A DNA stretch of 64,000 nt from Limnanthes douglasii subsp. nivea. Its lineage: Eukaryota > Streptophyta > Magnoliopsida > Brassicales > Limnanthaceae. Shown here piece after piece: positions 33,618 through 47,310 of this stretch. The number at the start of each line of letters is the position of its first letter. Position 1 is the first letter of the stretch. Position numbers and translations under genes: made by a program. A model generated the notes under the pieces. That model was not told where the DNA came from. It saw only the letters and a list, made by a program, of their open reading frames with translations, and made no database searches. Location of the stretch: NCBI GenBank assembly GCA_036936605.1, contig JAUPFV010000001.1, positions 316,030,809 to 316,094,808 of the forward strand. The letters are read 5' to 3'.

Positions 33618-36600
33618 CTACGAATTGATTTGGACTTTGGAGATGTGCTTTAGGGTCATCTTCGATGAAATAAGATTTCTGCAAGTTGCTGATATGTCAT
33701 TTTTTAAACTAGTACTATAAGCTAATTGGTTAATGAGGATAATCGAATCAGACTCGACGTCGATTTTAGTCCAATTATGATTATAGCAGATAACAAGACC
33801 AGTAAGAAGAGCTTTGTACTCAGCGAGAATGGGAGTGAGCTTCCCGAAAAGAGCACCAGCAACATGGATGATGTCACCTGAGTTGTCTCTGATCAGTACT
33901 TCTCCGCTTGCATCTCCATTCATAGCGCAAGCTCCGTCAACATTCATTTTAAGTCTACTTCATATTGGCACATTCCACTTAAGGTAAACAGGCCTCTTCT
34001 GTCTTTGAATTGAAAAGCAACTCAAAGTCACACCTGTATAAAATGACTGAGACCAATCCTTATAGTTTAGTTTGTTAGAAATGTACAAGCCTTTTATTAT
34101 GTTAATGATCAAATCAATAGCTTTTTTGACATTCATATGTTGATCTTTATATTTCATTCTGTTTCTAACTTTCCAAATTACCAAACATATAGTCTGAGGA
34201 ATAATGTGAGTTATATGAAATTTATTTTTAGAAAACCAGAATCAGCATCTTAATATATGAGTAAATATCATAAATCTACTGATTTTAACTTTGAATATGC
34301 ATCCAAAGAAGTTCCAAAGATGCCCAGCAAAACTACAGTTTACGAAAAGGTGATTTTTGTCTTCACTATTGTTACAAAACAAACATTTGGAGGCCAAACT
34401 CACATATCTATTTCTCATTATTGAATCTATTGATATATAGTTATAAATAAGTTTCCAAGTAACGAAAGAAAACTTCCTGGGATATTAGGATGCCAGATTT
34501 TTTTGAACATACTTGATTGATTATGTTTTGATCTTATGTTGTCCCAAGTGAGTTTCATGTTGAAGTTTGCATCCATTGAATGTTTCCAGCAAATAATATC
34601 GTCAGTATCAGAATCCACTCTAAGAGTTTTGATAATCTCAAGCCTGGTGTTTGGAATACCCTACATAGCATTGAAATTTCACTGAGTATGCTTCCAAAAA
34701 GATTGTACCTTAGCATCTAAATACCAGTTTATATTATAGGTGCTTGCAATGGATGTCATGTTGTGCCATGAATCCCTCCAAAAAATTGATCTCTCCCTTA
34801 CCCGGGATCCAGGAGATATTGTTGTCAGCCTGATTTCTGATGCTAATTAACCTTTTCCACACTAATGAACCATTTCTGTTAGTAGTAATAGTAGGATGAC
34901 TAGTTTTACAATATATATTTTGTATAACATTTTACAAAAGAAAACTGTTTTTTCGAAAATTAAACCATAACTTTTGAGAGAAGGATTCTTGAATATCTTC
35001 CAACCTTCTGATCTTCATCCCTCCCTCTCCAAAAGTTTTGGAAAGGAATATCCAAGTAGACCAGTGAATAGCTTTGTGTTATACTTTGATCTCCATATGA
35101 ACCTATTAAAGGTGGTCTTAAGTTTCTTGATGATACTTTTAGGTAATATACAGCTTTGCATCCAATGATAGGTGATTGCCAGAAGGATATTAGTAATTAA
35201 AGATAATTTCCCTCCATAAGAGAGGTACTTACTATCCCAATCAATTATTTTATCATTGATCTTGTTAAGAATAGGATAAAAGATCTCCCCGTTGTTGTTA
35301 TTTGACAGGATGACTCCCAGATGGTTTGTAGGAAGAAATTCGATTTTAAATCTAGTTTGGAGCTTCAAGTTCTGCATTCGAGAATGATGAGTTCTTAAGG
35401 ATATGATGATTATGGTCTTCTGTTTGTTAATAGATTAGCCTGATATCTTCTGATATTTCTCTAGGAACCTGATTAAACTATCAATTGAGGAAAACAAGAT
35501 GTTAGTGAAGATTAGTATGTCGTCTGCAAACACAATGCAAGGGACGAGATACTCAGTTCTGGTTGCAAATTTCATCCTATATTTTTTGCTAAAGAGAACA
35601 TGAATTCCTATGGTAATAATTTCTTCCCCAAGGATGAAAAGGCTTGGAGACATTGGGTCTCCATGCCTTAAACCTCTTTTTATATGAAAATAATCATAAG
35701 TATTTCCATTAATCAGTAAAGTAACATGAACATTGCTGATCATTTTTTTAATAAGACAAATGAATTTAGCTGAAAAACCAAATGCAAGTAACACTTTGAA
35801 TATAAAGGCATGAGAGATTCTATCAAACGCCTTTGACATATCTAATTGTATCATAATGTTTCTAGCTTTTGGCTTCTTGTTAATATCATGAAGCAGCTCA
35901 TTGGAAATTAAAATGTTGTCATGTATCTGTCTCCCCCTTAAGAAAGCGTTCTGCACATTTGAAACAATTCTAGGTAGTATATTATATAATATTTGATTTA
36001 TAAGAGTAGAAAGGATTTTATTCATCATCGTACACACCCCAATAGGTCTGTAGTTGTTCCACCATGTAGGATTAGAGATTTTTGGAATTAAACAAATACC
36101 CGTGGCAAGTAAACCAGTGGGAAGGCTGCTACCATTTAGGAAAGCATTAAGAGAATTACAGAAATAAATTTTGATAGTTTCCCAACACACTTTGTAAAAG
36201 AAGAGATTAAAACCATCAATACTAGGGCATTGCCACTCTTCATGTTGCAAATGATTTTCCATATTTCCTCTTCAGTGCTGTCTTTGAGCAAGCCCTCATT
36301 ATCCTCATTATTGACCCGGGAAGGAATGCATTCAAAGAGCTCATCCTGAAGCATAACATTTTCCTCATTTCTGTTGGAGTAAGGATAGGAAGCAATGATT
36401 TTCTTAAAATAATTAGCTGCAGAGTTGCCTATATCATCATGGTTCAAAATCCAGGTATCATTGTCTTTAACGCTTTTAATTTAATTTTTCCTTCTTTTAT
36501 TTGCCACATAAGAATATAAAAGCTTAGAACTACCATCACCATCCTTCAACCAACTGTTGAAGCATTTTTGCTTCCAGTAGAACTCTTCATTCCTCGGAGC

Positions 36601-37593
36601 TTGAATGTGCTGACTGTTGGCTTTGGAAAGATTCATCTTGGAATCCTAATTGTTGATATTTTAATGCATAATCTCCATTTTTTTCACGTTCTCTTCAGTA
36701 GCTTTCACGTTATCAAAAACGTTCCCAAAGTGATGAGCATTCCAATCCTTAAGACAACGTTTGAGTCTCCTCAACTTATACCAGAGGAGATGGCTCAGCT
36801 TGCCCTTCATAGGTTGCATCCAATCCTATTTAACAATTCTTTGAAAAGATTCATCATTAGACCACAAATTTAAAAATTTAAAGTTATTCTTTTTATGAAT
36901 AAATGTAGCATTATTAGTAGGAGAGGCAGTTATTAGTAAAGGGGCATGGTCAGAACACGTTCTGAGCATGTGGAAGACCTGAGTATCCTTGTAGATATTC
37001 ATCCATTTATCATTAATGAGAGCCTGATCAAGTCTTCTCCATTTGTTACCTCTGGACCAGGTAAATTTGGAGCCATTATACCCTGCATCATTGAGATTAC
37101 ATGATCTAATTGAGTCGTTAAAATTGTCCATACTGGCCTGTTAAATTATGGTGCAACCCAACTGCTCATCGTGAGTGGAGATAACATTAATATCACCAGC
37201 ACAAATCCATGCCTTTCTAAGGTCAGCAATGCTAATAAAATTGTTCCAAATCTCCATTCTTTACAAGAGATTACACTTAGCATAGGTAGATGTGAGATAG
37301 AAATTTTCCTTGGTACCATGATATTCAACCTCCATATGCAAAGATTAGTCCATGTTATGAATGATACTCACATTGATATCATCCATCCAAAAAATCCATA
37401 GCTTGTTAGATATATTTGCAGTGTACTCAATGAAAACCAGATAATCAGCTATTTCTTTAATTTTTTCACCCTTAGCCATTGGCTCTTGAATAGCCAGAAT
37501 CCTTATTCTTTCTGATCTGATCATCGACTTTAGCCTTCTCAAGGCTGGTTTATTGTTGATTCCCCTAGTGTTCCAGCTAATCACTCTGATCAT
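33618..37593 (-). pseudogene. LINE ORF2: APE endonuclease, reverse transcriptase, RNase H (broken)
   Basis: Starting from the ATG at 37593 (MIRVISWNTRGINNKPALRRL), the endonuclease shows IQEP, WICAGDINVI, FTWSRGNKWRRLDQALIND and CSDHAPLL down to about 36900. The reverse transcriptase (about 36260-35015) shows NNYRPIGVCTMMNKILS, NAFLRGRQIHDNI, IQLDMSKAFDRI, KRGLRHGDPMSPSLF and the catalytic CIVFADDILIF. A zf-RVT-like segment with IWHPNIP lies near 34500. The RNase H (33947-33618) shows MNVDGACA, ILAEYKALLTGL and DVESDS, carrying the acidic active-site residues. In-frame stops at about 37345, 37140, 36826 and 35435, plus several frameshifts, make it non-functional. The domain order is that of plant L1 elements that acquired an RNase H. 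Confidence 0.9.
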
Positions 37594-38914
37594 TATCAGA
37601 GAAATATTTTCTTAATTTGTCCCTTGAGTTTAAGGACTTCACTATAATATTACTGACTGGACTTATTCTTTTTGCAACCTTCAGTTTAGTACTGATAATT
37701 TCCTTGAAGCTTTGATCAGGGGAAAGAGTAGGAGATCTAGAACAACTACCAATGTTTTTTGGATCTGGAGTGGTTGATTCTTGAAGATTGAATTGAGTAT
37801 AATCTTGCTCTAACTTGTTCAAGGCTTCGATGAGCTCATTACTGCTTTTTGGAGATGAAAAGGACTGTGGATCAGGAGGATCATGTATCATATTGATTTG
37901 CTTCATCTGCTGACTGGTTTTCTCATGTAACTTTATGTTTTGATCTTGAGACTGAACATTATTATTCTCATTAGCCATCGATTCTTGATCTTTTTGGGTG
38001 ACAATAGATTTTAGTTTCCTTTTGTAAACTTTGATAGTATTCTGTGTATTTCTCAAGTCAGTAGTATTGCTCATCACATCTTTATGATGTATCTCAGAAT
38101 TGTCTTGTTCATTTACAGTATTTCCTTTACTATTGTCTTCTTCCATCTTTTGAGCCTTCTTGCATTCAGACAGTTTGTGGCCTATGTGGAAGCAATGCTC
38201 GCAGTATAATGGCATGTTCTTGTAACTTATGGATATCCAGCATCTATTATTCATCCCACATCCAATTCACATTTTGCGCTTTAATGTTTTTGAGATATCA
38301 ATTTCGATTTGAGCAAAACATGCGTTTGTATGGGCTTTATTCCTCTCAGGAACGACAAATCTGTACGTGGTACCCAAAACACCAGCAGGTTTTCTTACCA
38401 GTTTAGTGTCATACAGACATTCCGGTAACCTTTCAAATCGCACCCAAGTCAGAACAATTGGGTTTTCATATTTCTTGTTAAAATCTGGACTCCATCGCAA
38501 GATTCTCATTACAAAATCATCGAACCTCCACACGTTCTTTGACCAGAGAATGCATACATCCTCCTTCAAGTTGAATTCAAAAAATATATGATGGGAATCC
38601 CAAACCTCGTAGCTGAATACTCCCTTGAATTTCAAAGAATCAAGAAAATGATCTAATTTAACTTTCTTTGGAACTCCATTGCTGAATTTTCCAATAAGTG
38701 TGATCTTTGATTGAAGAAGCAGTTGCTTCTTGATTTCATCTGGGTACTGAACAAAATAGTGACTTTATATTTCTTTTATGTAATATGGGTTCAAGGAAAC
38801 AAGGGAGCTGTTTGGCTTGAACAGATCGATATAATTCTTCTTGACTTGCTGTTGAGATGATTCAACGTTTTTGGTTCCATGAAGAACATGAAATTCTTCT
38901 GTTGATTGCAGATG
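37577..38914 (-). pseudogene. LINE ORF1: DUF4283-type gag-like protein with CCHC knuckle (broken)
   Basis: The likely start at about 38931 begins MDNLHLHLQSTEEFHVLHG. The N-terminal part (to about 38267) carries the DUF4283-like core (VWDSHHIFFEFNLKEDVCIL, then WSPDFN and WVRFERLPECL). After a stop, the next frame holds a zinc knuckle (YCEHCFHIGHKLSECKKA, about 38210-38160) and a long polar, Asn/Ser/Gln-rich tail ending at 37577. Stops at about 38763 and 38267 split the protein. Its tail overlaps the ORF2 start by a few bases in another frame. The product would be the RNA-binding partner of ORF2. The first and last coordinates are approximate. Confidence 0.85.
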
Positions 38915-39006
38915 GAGATGAAGATTATCCATGATAAGAACCAGGGGATTTGAAAAACAGGGGCAATGTTTCTTGGAGCATTGTTTTCCCTTCAATTACA
39001 GTTTTC

Positions 39007-39021
39007 GAGCTACTATTTAGG
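39007..39021. repeat. LINE target-site duplication, right copy
   Basis: gagctactatttagg, identical to 33128-33142, directly beyond the 5' end of the LINE. Confidence 0.9.
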
Positions 39022-39439
39022 TTAAGCACAAAAAAAACAAAAAATTAAGAATACATCGGAATAAACTAAGTCAATATTTTTTTTGAAAAAACAAATCTTA
39101 CTACTAATATTTAAAATAAAATATAAAATCTGACAAACAATATTTTTAATGTTAAAAACCCTCTCGTTACTAAAAAAATAAAAATAAATAAAAGAATTTG
39201 ATAAAAAAAATTAAAAAACCATAAAACGTCTAAAAAAATATAGCATAAAATAACAAACATTTCTCTCTTTTTATTTTGGTGAATTGGTTTATTTAGGGTT
39301 TTGACATATTTGTGATTGGTGATGCGTTATATGTCCAAAAAAAGTTCCAGTTTATCATAAATAGGAGTTGATTGTGAACTGGTCCTTAAATATTTGATCA
39401 AAATAGGGACACTAACTTAGTGAGTGCTTTCCCGAATTA

Positions 39440-41800
39440 AGTGGATTGAAATGTGATCAACTGTAACTTTTCTCAAACTCATACAAGTGTATGTTAATAT
39501 TTGTTTTCCTTAAATGTCTTGTTAGGGATGTAAGGTTATGTTTAACATGTTAAATCTTTATTTAATTATTATTCACATTTTATATGTCAATGCATATTAT
39601 GCTTATGTGTTAATTTTTATGTGAGATGTTGTGATTAATCTAGCAAAACTGAATATATATATATATATAGCTTATTTTTTCATGGAACTCCCACTTTAGA
39701 TGGTTCATAATTTTTTCAATGGACAAAGGACGTGAAATTGTATTTGAACTGTTATGGTTTTAACATGCTATTAAGGATTAAATTACGTCCCTCACGGAAG
39801 ATAGTTCTCTTGAAGAGAAGAAAGCTTTTGAGACATATGAAAAGTGAATATTGTGCTTGATAATCATAAAACATGGAATACATTTGGCATTTCATAGGGA
39901 CTGTCCCGGCTGAGATCACCCATACAATCGAGCCTCTCACATAAGTTGAGATTCTTTTTGATAAAATGAATACTCAAATGTTGTTGTTGCAGCTCTCCAC
40001 CATAAAGTTTCATGAAAAAAGAACAATAATGAAACATATTCTCGAGATGTGAATGATTATCTCAAACTTAAAGGCATTTAAGATTGACATTCTCGAGGAA
40101 GTTGTGGTAGGGTTCACGGTTCAATACTTTCCTCTGTAATTTAAGAATTTTTGAACTTGTTTATCTTCAAGTGTAAGAAATATTTAGTTAATGAACTTAT
40201 TTCTCATGCTACTCATGAGGAAGAAAATCTAAACCAAGTACTTCATGATGTCTATATGGTTAGTTCTCAACAATAAAAAGCAAAAAATAGAAAGTATGGT
40301 GGAGTAGTTGATGGAGAAAATAAACCTAAGAAATCACATGTTGTCAGTCGATGTTTCTTTTACATTAAGACGAGATATCTGAAAATAAAGTATAAAATTT
40401 ACTATGCATATGTAAAAGCTAAATTATTATCACAACTCTGGTATGTTTATAAGTCAAATTTTAGCTCAGTTACAGGAATCACATGGTGGGTTGATACCGG
40501 TATAATCAATTACGTTTTATTTTTATGGGATACGATAAGAATTTAAAGCCTCGGTGATGGTGAAATATCCATCTAGATATCAGAGGGTGTATCGTACTTA
40601 GTTTCTGTCATTTGTGGTTTTCAATTGTTTTTTCTAGGGGGAATTTCTTGTATTTAAGATATGTTATATATGTACATTAATTTATAATAAAATTGATTTA
40701 TTTTTTATGTATTAGACACTTTCAGATATTCATGTATTTTGGGGAATAATCAAATGAATTTTTTTTACATGATAATATAATTGGTAATTGATATTTAATA
40801 ATGAATGATAAATTTTATTTATTAAATACTATTGAGAATAAAAAAAAGTAATGAACATGCATGTATCTAATAAATTAAATTGTAAGGCTACAAATTTTTT
40901 AGCGTAAACACTTTGGTCATATCTCTACGGAAATAACTGATAAACTTGTTGATTAATGATTACTAGGTTCCCTTGATTATTCAGACTTTGGTATTTATAA
41001 GAAATATATCAAGAGAAAATATACCAAAGTGAAAAGGTTGAGTGCATAATAGCAAAAAAAAGGTATTAATACATATCGATATGTGCAGACCTTTCCCTAC
41101 GACACCTTGGAATATGCGCTAGTATTTTATATCATTTATAGATGACTTATCTTGGTACATATACATATACCTTATTCATGAGACAGCATAAGCCAAAGAC
41201 AAGTTCATAGTTTTTAAGACCGAAGTTGAAAAATAAATATGTAACAACATTAAGTGCATCATATCTGACCATTGTGATGAATACTATGATATATATATAT
41301 GATTATTCAAGTGAACAAAATCATGGATCATTTGTAAAGTAACTAGAGGAGCACGGTATAGTTCATCAGTATACAATGTTAGGTTAGTCCAATATTAATG
41401 AAATAATTGAGAGATAAAATTGTACGCTTAAAGATATGGTGAGAAGTAAGATATGTCATTCGACTTTTCCATTATCACTATAAGGTGAAACAATTAAATG
41501 TATTGAATACATTCTAAATATAGTCCATACAAAATTAAAATTAAGGAATAAATATTCATATTGAGAAATAATTCAAAGATATTCAAGAAGGTTCTCACAA
41601 AGATACTCATGTATCAAATGCTTTGGTTTCATTGACGATCATTTCGGTCATGTTAGAACATGAAAATACTCAAGATGATGTTTATCTTTAATATGGTTCT
41701 CGAGCTTATTTTGTCACAAGAATGTTCATTGTAGAAGATATAGAAAATCTCCTCATGTTATATTGTAGAAAAAAATCCACAATCTAGTATCCAAACAACA
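39440..41800 (+). mobile_element. Degenerate copia element (gag to integrase)
   Basis: Broken + strand frames follow copia order. A gag start lies near 39690. Further gag follows at 39780-40220 (EDSSLEEKKAFETYEK, then LKAFKIDILEEVVVGFTVQYFP). A decayed zinc knuckle lies near 40350. The protease remnant ITWWVDTGIINYV is near 40480. Pre-integrase (HFGHISTEITDKLV) is near 40920, integrase (HIHIPYS, then PSMN-like debris) at 41100-41500, and post-integrase debris reaches about 41800. The protease signature and leader resemble the copia split by MULE1, suggesting the same family. No LTR pair was recognised. Confidence 0.7.
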
Positions 41801-43590
41801 ACATGAGCTCGGCTCAGCCCGGACATTTAGATATTAAGGTCATATGTGTGTATAATTATCCAATCAACATAGAGCATATTGGGACAAAGATCATGGTGCC
41901 AGACCCTCGTACTAAAGTATTTATTATTTAGGGGATCGTTAAATCATATTGCTCATTAATTATATCTTCCTTTAAATAGACATTATATATATGTAATTAC
42001 ATTTTATGTTATTCTTATACTACAGAATATGATAGATATATGTAGTTGATTATTGGAGATGATATAATTATTGATGCTACAATTTGTGGAATTTAATGTA
42101 ATGAATATGTCTCTACTCATTTGACATTACTAGTCATGTACATGATTGTTTAGTTTATCTACGTGATCTTAGAATTAAAGAAGCTTCATTAGGTAGATGC
42201 ACCATGTAGTTACATCTAATGCTTCAACTACGAGGTTGTTGGAACTTCTCTATTATTGACGATTTTCAGAAGTTTAATGATGCTTTTGTTCATATCATAA
42301 ATAAAATGATCACATAATTAAGTATTAAACTAATATATTTGTGGTAATCGTGTAGATGCCAGATCGAATTCATGTTCTCTTGAACATTAAATTCGAATAT
42401 TAACAATTTAATATTAAACTATAATTTTATTGACTAATTTGTAAAAAAAACAGATAGTTAATATTTATGGTCTATAAACACCACAACTTAACATAAATGT
42501 AGATTGCAATTAACGAATATGCCTAATACAAATAAAAAAGAAATAGTATTTTAGATAAATATGCTATCAATCACACATAATTCTTAAACTATTCATAGTT
42601 TTTTCTCTCGCCTCTAAAAAAGAGAAACACATAAAATAAAATTAGTTATTTTCTATTAAGTCTTAAATCTAATCTTCGATCAGATAAATGTATTCATTTT
42701 TTATATAATTAAAATAAAATCTAATGTTTATATAGCTTGAAAAATTAACATAAGAAAATAATATTAAAAAAATATAGGTAAATTATTTATCTTCTCAACA
42801 TATAAAAAAATTAACATTTTAGATTTGTCTCGTTTAAATAGGACTCGAGTGGATCAGATTTAATATTAAAAATAAAATCAAATATATTGATTTTCTGTTT
42901 AGTTTTAGTTTTATATTTTGGTAAATTTGTATCAAATAAGTCTTTTATGTTTTGATATATAAATCGATAGTTTAAATACATGTTGGGTAAAACTTTGCGA
43001 TTCAATCCATAATTTTAGTAAGGTCTAACAACGAAGCAATCAAACTCTCAACTCACATACACGAGGTTTTGTCTGTCCAATACATTAACGAATAATTAAT
43101 TCATACCGAATCTATTATGTTTCATAAAAATAATAATTGTTTATAAAAAAACATATCAACTTTTTAAGATTGATTGGTTTGATGGTTTTTATCTATTTTT
43201 ACACATGTTTCAAACAAAATCAGATCCAAAATGATATTTATATATGAATAATATATAATCACATTGTATGAAACTATATTTATAAAAATTATAAAAGTTA
43301 TATTCAAATATAAAATTTTAACATTATTAAAATTAATTATTAAAAAATTAAATTAGTGTTTCATTTTTTTCTTTTGATAGATTTTATTATTATTTTTTAA
43401 TGACTTTTTTTTAGTTTTCTTATAATTAATATCAAAATTGAATCAATTCAAAATCAACATAAAAATGAGATTTCAAATATGTACTTAACATGTTTATCAA
43501 AACTAATTATTAGCATCTTAGTATTGCTGAGTCATTCTCATGTGCGGTTTAAAATAATTGAATTCATTTTATCATTTATGCCCTTTTACC
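41801..43590. other. AT-rich stretch without recognisable genes
   Basis: It may include 3' remains of the preceding copia element. No motif was recognised. Confidence 0.35.
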
Positions 43591-43599
43591 AAAATATGT

Positions 43600-44439
43600 A
43601 ATTTTTAGAATATTTTTTTATAACAATTATGATTGTTTTGCAAAGAAGGAACCATCAAAGTTTTTTTATGTGACTTTTTCACAACTTTTTTTCAATCAGA
43701 TGGAATGAAATCCATTAAGATTATATCATCGGATCCTAGACATTGTATGTATTTTATCTCTTGGACTTTTATGAGGCTCATGGAATTTTTATACAATTAA
43801 AGGTGTTTATTCTAAAGGTTTGTCTCGATTTCTGCAACAATCTAAATATAACTTTCATCAAATAAATCAGACTCAAAGAATTTTACTTCTCTAAATTGAA
43901 ATCAAATATTAGATTGAGATTCCAATAATATATAAGTTTTGTTATCGAATGCGTAGCTAATAAACACCTTTTAGTCTAATATATTATTTAAATATCAATG
44001 TTTTTACAACAGGTTACACATCCTAGTACTTTCAAATATTCAATATATAGTTTTCTTTCATTCTAGGACTCATATAAAGATATTCTATTTTCTCAAAAGG
44101 AATACTATTAGTACTATGATATGTCACTAGAATGACTTCACCCCCACAATTTTATGTACAGCTCACAAACTAACAAGCATGGCATCACAATCTCGTTTAA
44201 TATTTTGTGCGTTCAAGCAATCCATTTTGTTAATACGTGTAATGTAGAAAACATTGATGGATTATATCGTGCTCTTCATAAGATTTCAATATTAATGTCT
44301 ATTTTTTTCAACTTTTTATTTAAAAATCTTAAATATGATAAAGCCCCAATTTTATGATTAAACATATTGGCATACAAAATTATAGTAATCATATATTAAA
44401 GTAATAAAGTATTTTTTATCTTCATATGTCAACATGTCA

Positions 44440-44517
<78 letters not shown>

Positions 44518-45960
44518 ATGTATGTATGTATATTAAGTCTAATTTATTTTTTCTATCTTTTTACCCGATCGATACATTACGTAGATGAATAATGATGACT
44601 TTTGGTGAAACTGTCAAATATAAAAGTTTTTCAGATTGTTTTGGCATATTATCAATAAGAAGGTAGTAAATCGTTATTTAAAGTGTCATTGCCAATATTT
44701 TACGCGTTAATGCTGGTGTAAGTGTGCTAGTTGGCTATAACATATTCTATATCGTTATTTTAGCCAGAAATACGAGCCGGGTGGTGGTTAAAGGTCTGTG
44801 TTGGTAAATGTTATTATGATTATAATATTTTACCATTAAGTATTAAGACTATAACATATATTTGCGAGAAAAATTAGACTATAACATATTGTAATTGAAC
44901 ATTAAATAAACAAAATAATAAATAATATTTAAAAAATAATAAACTATGTACATGTTTTACAATTTATAAGGGTTTTCTAATCGTATCGTATGCAATTTTA
45001 CGCATAACCATATTTTCAATCTATAAATCTAACAAGATACCACTAAAATTAGTTTTGTCTTTATTTTCTCAGTATGCTATACTTTTACAAGAGTTATCCG
45101 TCTATAACTCATAAATACTAACTCAACACCATCGCGTCATTCCAACGTGATTTTTTTTTTGTGCTTCTCGTCCTTATTTTTTTCGTGTTATTTTCTCCTT
45201 TATTATTTTGAATAAAAATTATTGTACGATAGATGAAGCGATACGCATGTATCATATTACCATCCGGAAGTCTTTTTATCTTTCAAATTAAACCCATTCA
45301 TCATTACAAAAATATCTTCCTCCACATATTTGATGTTATCAACTTTGATTTTACGGTTGCATTCACAAACAAAATGACTCATTTTGCCAAAACATAATCA
45401 ATATCCCTTTATATTTTAACAACTGTCTTGTTCTTAGTGTTAATTGTTTTTCTAATATTATATTTCTGGTATTTAGGTTTAATTTCATTCACGCTCCTAG
45501 AAGATCCCATATTAGATTCTTTTTCCCGCATATAGTTTGAGTTTTTGCTCTAATCATCAAGTGTAATTGGTTATGCTTTAAACTATACTATTTGGACTTG
45601 TGAATTATATTATATATATAATCCTTACAAGATGGAGATAATTTCACGATAATTTCTTCTATTTGAAATCTCTATAAATACTATATTTATAAACACAAGC
45701 TTATTAACTATGATATGTAACTCGTGAATTCGGAAGATGAGTAGTTTTTTTAATAAATTTATAATAAAAATACTAAGATATGAGATTTATTTTTGTACAT
45801 TCTTCTTCGGTTATGTACAACATATCTACAACATTTAATATAGTCTTATTGGTGTATAATTCGAACTCGTGGTCTAAAATGGTGTTTAGCATATGTTCAC
45901 GACATATGAGATCAGCATCCTTTTGATTGCGTATTTTCTTCTTAATTGTTTTAGAATATT
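43600..45960 (-). mobile_element. Degenerate copia element, minus strand (gag knuckle and integrase remnants)
   Basis: On the minus strand at about 45420-45270 the frame reads GKMSHFVCECNRKIKVDNIKY, then EEDIFVMMN. This is a copia zinc knuckle followed by the usual EEDxLLM segment. Further down, 44180-43640, frames match the integrase C-terminal part (LYIKLWG, then LGCVT, KIL and a FxE motif region). An (AT)n and (GT)n microsatellite at 44441-44514 interrupts it. It is too decayed to code. The boundaries are rough. Confidence 0.55.
44441..44532. repeat. Compound AT/GT microsatellite
   Basis: About 30 AT units followed by (gt)n and three gtat units. This is the longest simple repeat in the window. 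Confidence 0.95.
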
Positions 45961-46370
45961 TATTGATAGGCTATGGAAGCTACTCCAACTTGGGATACAC
46001 GGTCTAATGTAATTTCAATTTTTTCAATAAAAATGTCAACCCATCTTGCAAACGGGTGAAATAGGCTCAGTTGCAATAGTCTAATCAAACGAGATTTTGG
46101 TTCATCATCTAGATAATGACCCATTGCTGTTTCCGTTGTTATGTGTGATAATTATATTTTATTTGCTTTAAATTTATTACAAAAAACTTACAGATATATT
46201 ATTGGAAAGTTTCCAAAAATATAAGAATTGAAATACATATTGAACATGTTTTTTTTAAATCATCTACCTATCCCTTATACCATTTTTTTAAATTTTTTTA
46301 CTTTTAATATAAGTGGATAAATGCTATAAATATAATATCCATATTGTTTTTTAAGTGTAGGATTTTTAAG

Positions 46371-47310
46371 TGTTAAGTGACGGGAAGTTGAAACATACTC
46401 AACATGAAGATTTGGTCTTCGACTTAGAATTTTTAGCTACGACATGGTTTCAACACCTTTTAAAAGGATTCAACCACTATAGAGTAGTGAATTATATTCA
46501 TTCCAAGGTTAAAACCTTAAAAAAGAGTTCAATCTTAGTATGAGTTAATTTGTACATGAATTCAAGTCTCGACTTGAGTTAAGTCTGGACACCAAGAGAA
46601 GAAACTTAGGGAAAATTCTTATGGGGAAGTTGTAAGCTTTAACCATTGTCTGGAATTAGTCTGACATTAATTTGTATATTGGAATAAATTTAAATAAATA
46701 ATAATGGATGTACTAATATGGTACAAGTTCGTTATGACCAAACTGGATGTACTACTTGATCTAAGTCATTGATCTAGAATATAATACAGGTTTTTCAAAC
46801 ATATTGTTGAATGTGTTAATCTTATTCGTTGATCTGGATCTTATTATGACAACCTAGATTTACTATTTTGATCATGATGTAATTTTTCATAACCTACACT
46901 CTTTTAGATCATATATATATATATATATATATAACGGAACACATATATAAGGTATCCAAAAAAGATCAAAATAATCATTATTGCTCAATTTTTCCAAAAA
47001 GTCTTCTTTTTTGTGAGAGTAAAGTTTTATATAATTAATTGATTTTGGAAACCATCATTAAAAAATATTGAGAGAAATACTGTGAGCCTAAAGATCTATC
47101 TATAAGCTTATATATTATTTTGAGAAACTTTGTAACAAATTATTTTGAGCGGTTGTGATATTTGTGGTCTTTGTAATTATTATAATTATTTCATTTCTAA
47201 AATCAGATATGTTAGTTTGTGGATGTAGAAGTGTTCCATATTCTAAGTCAGATAAATCTTGTTTTTTTTCTAAATTATTGAAGTTGCATAATATAGTTGC
47301 ACGAATTGTA
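46371..47310 (+). repeat. 5' LTR of the old copia element (end approximate)
   Basis: Pairs with 51769-52630. The two differ by many substitutions and indels, including an (AT)n expansion at 46913-46932 present only here. Confidence 0.75.

Larger units (their letters stand above)
33143..39006 (-). mobile_element. L1-type LINE retrotransposon, full length but mutated (~5.86 kb)
   Basis: Read on the minus strand the element runs from 39006 to a poly(A) tail, seen as nine T at 33143-33151. It is flanked by 15-17-bp direct repeats, the product of target-primed reverse transcription. It contains ORF1 (gag-like with a CCHC knuckle) and ORF2 (endonuclease, reverse transcriptase, zf-RVT-like region and a C-terminal RNase H). 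The length and the complete domain set indicate a full-length insertion, but stops and frameshifts in both ORFs silence it. Confidence 0.93.
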
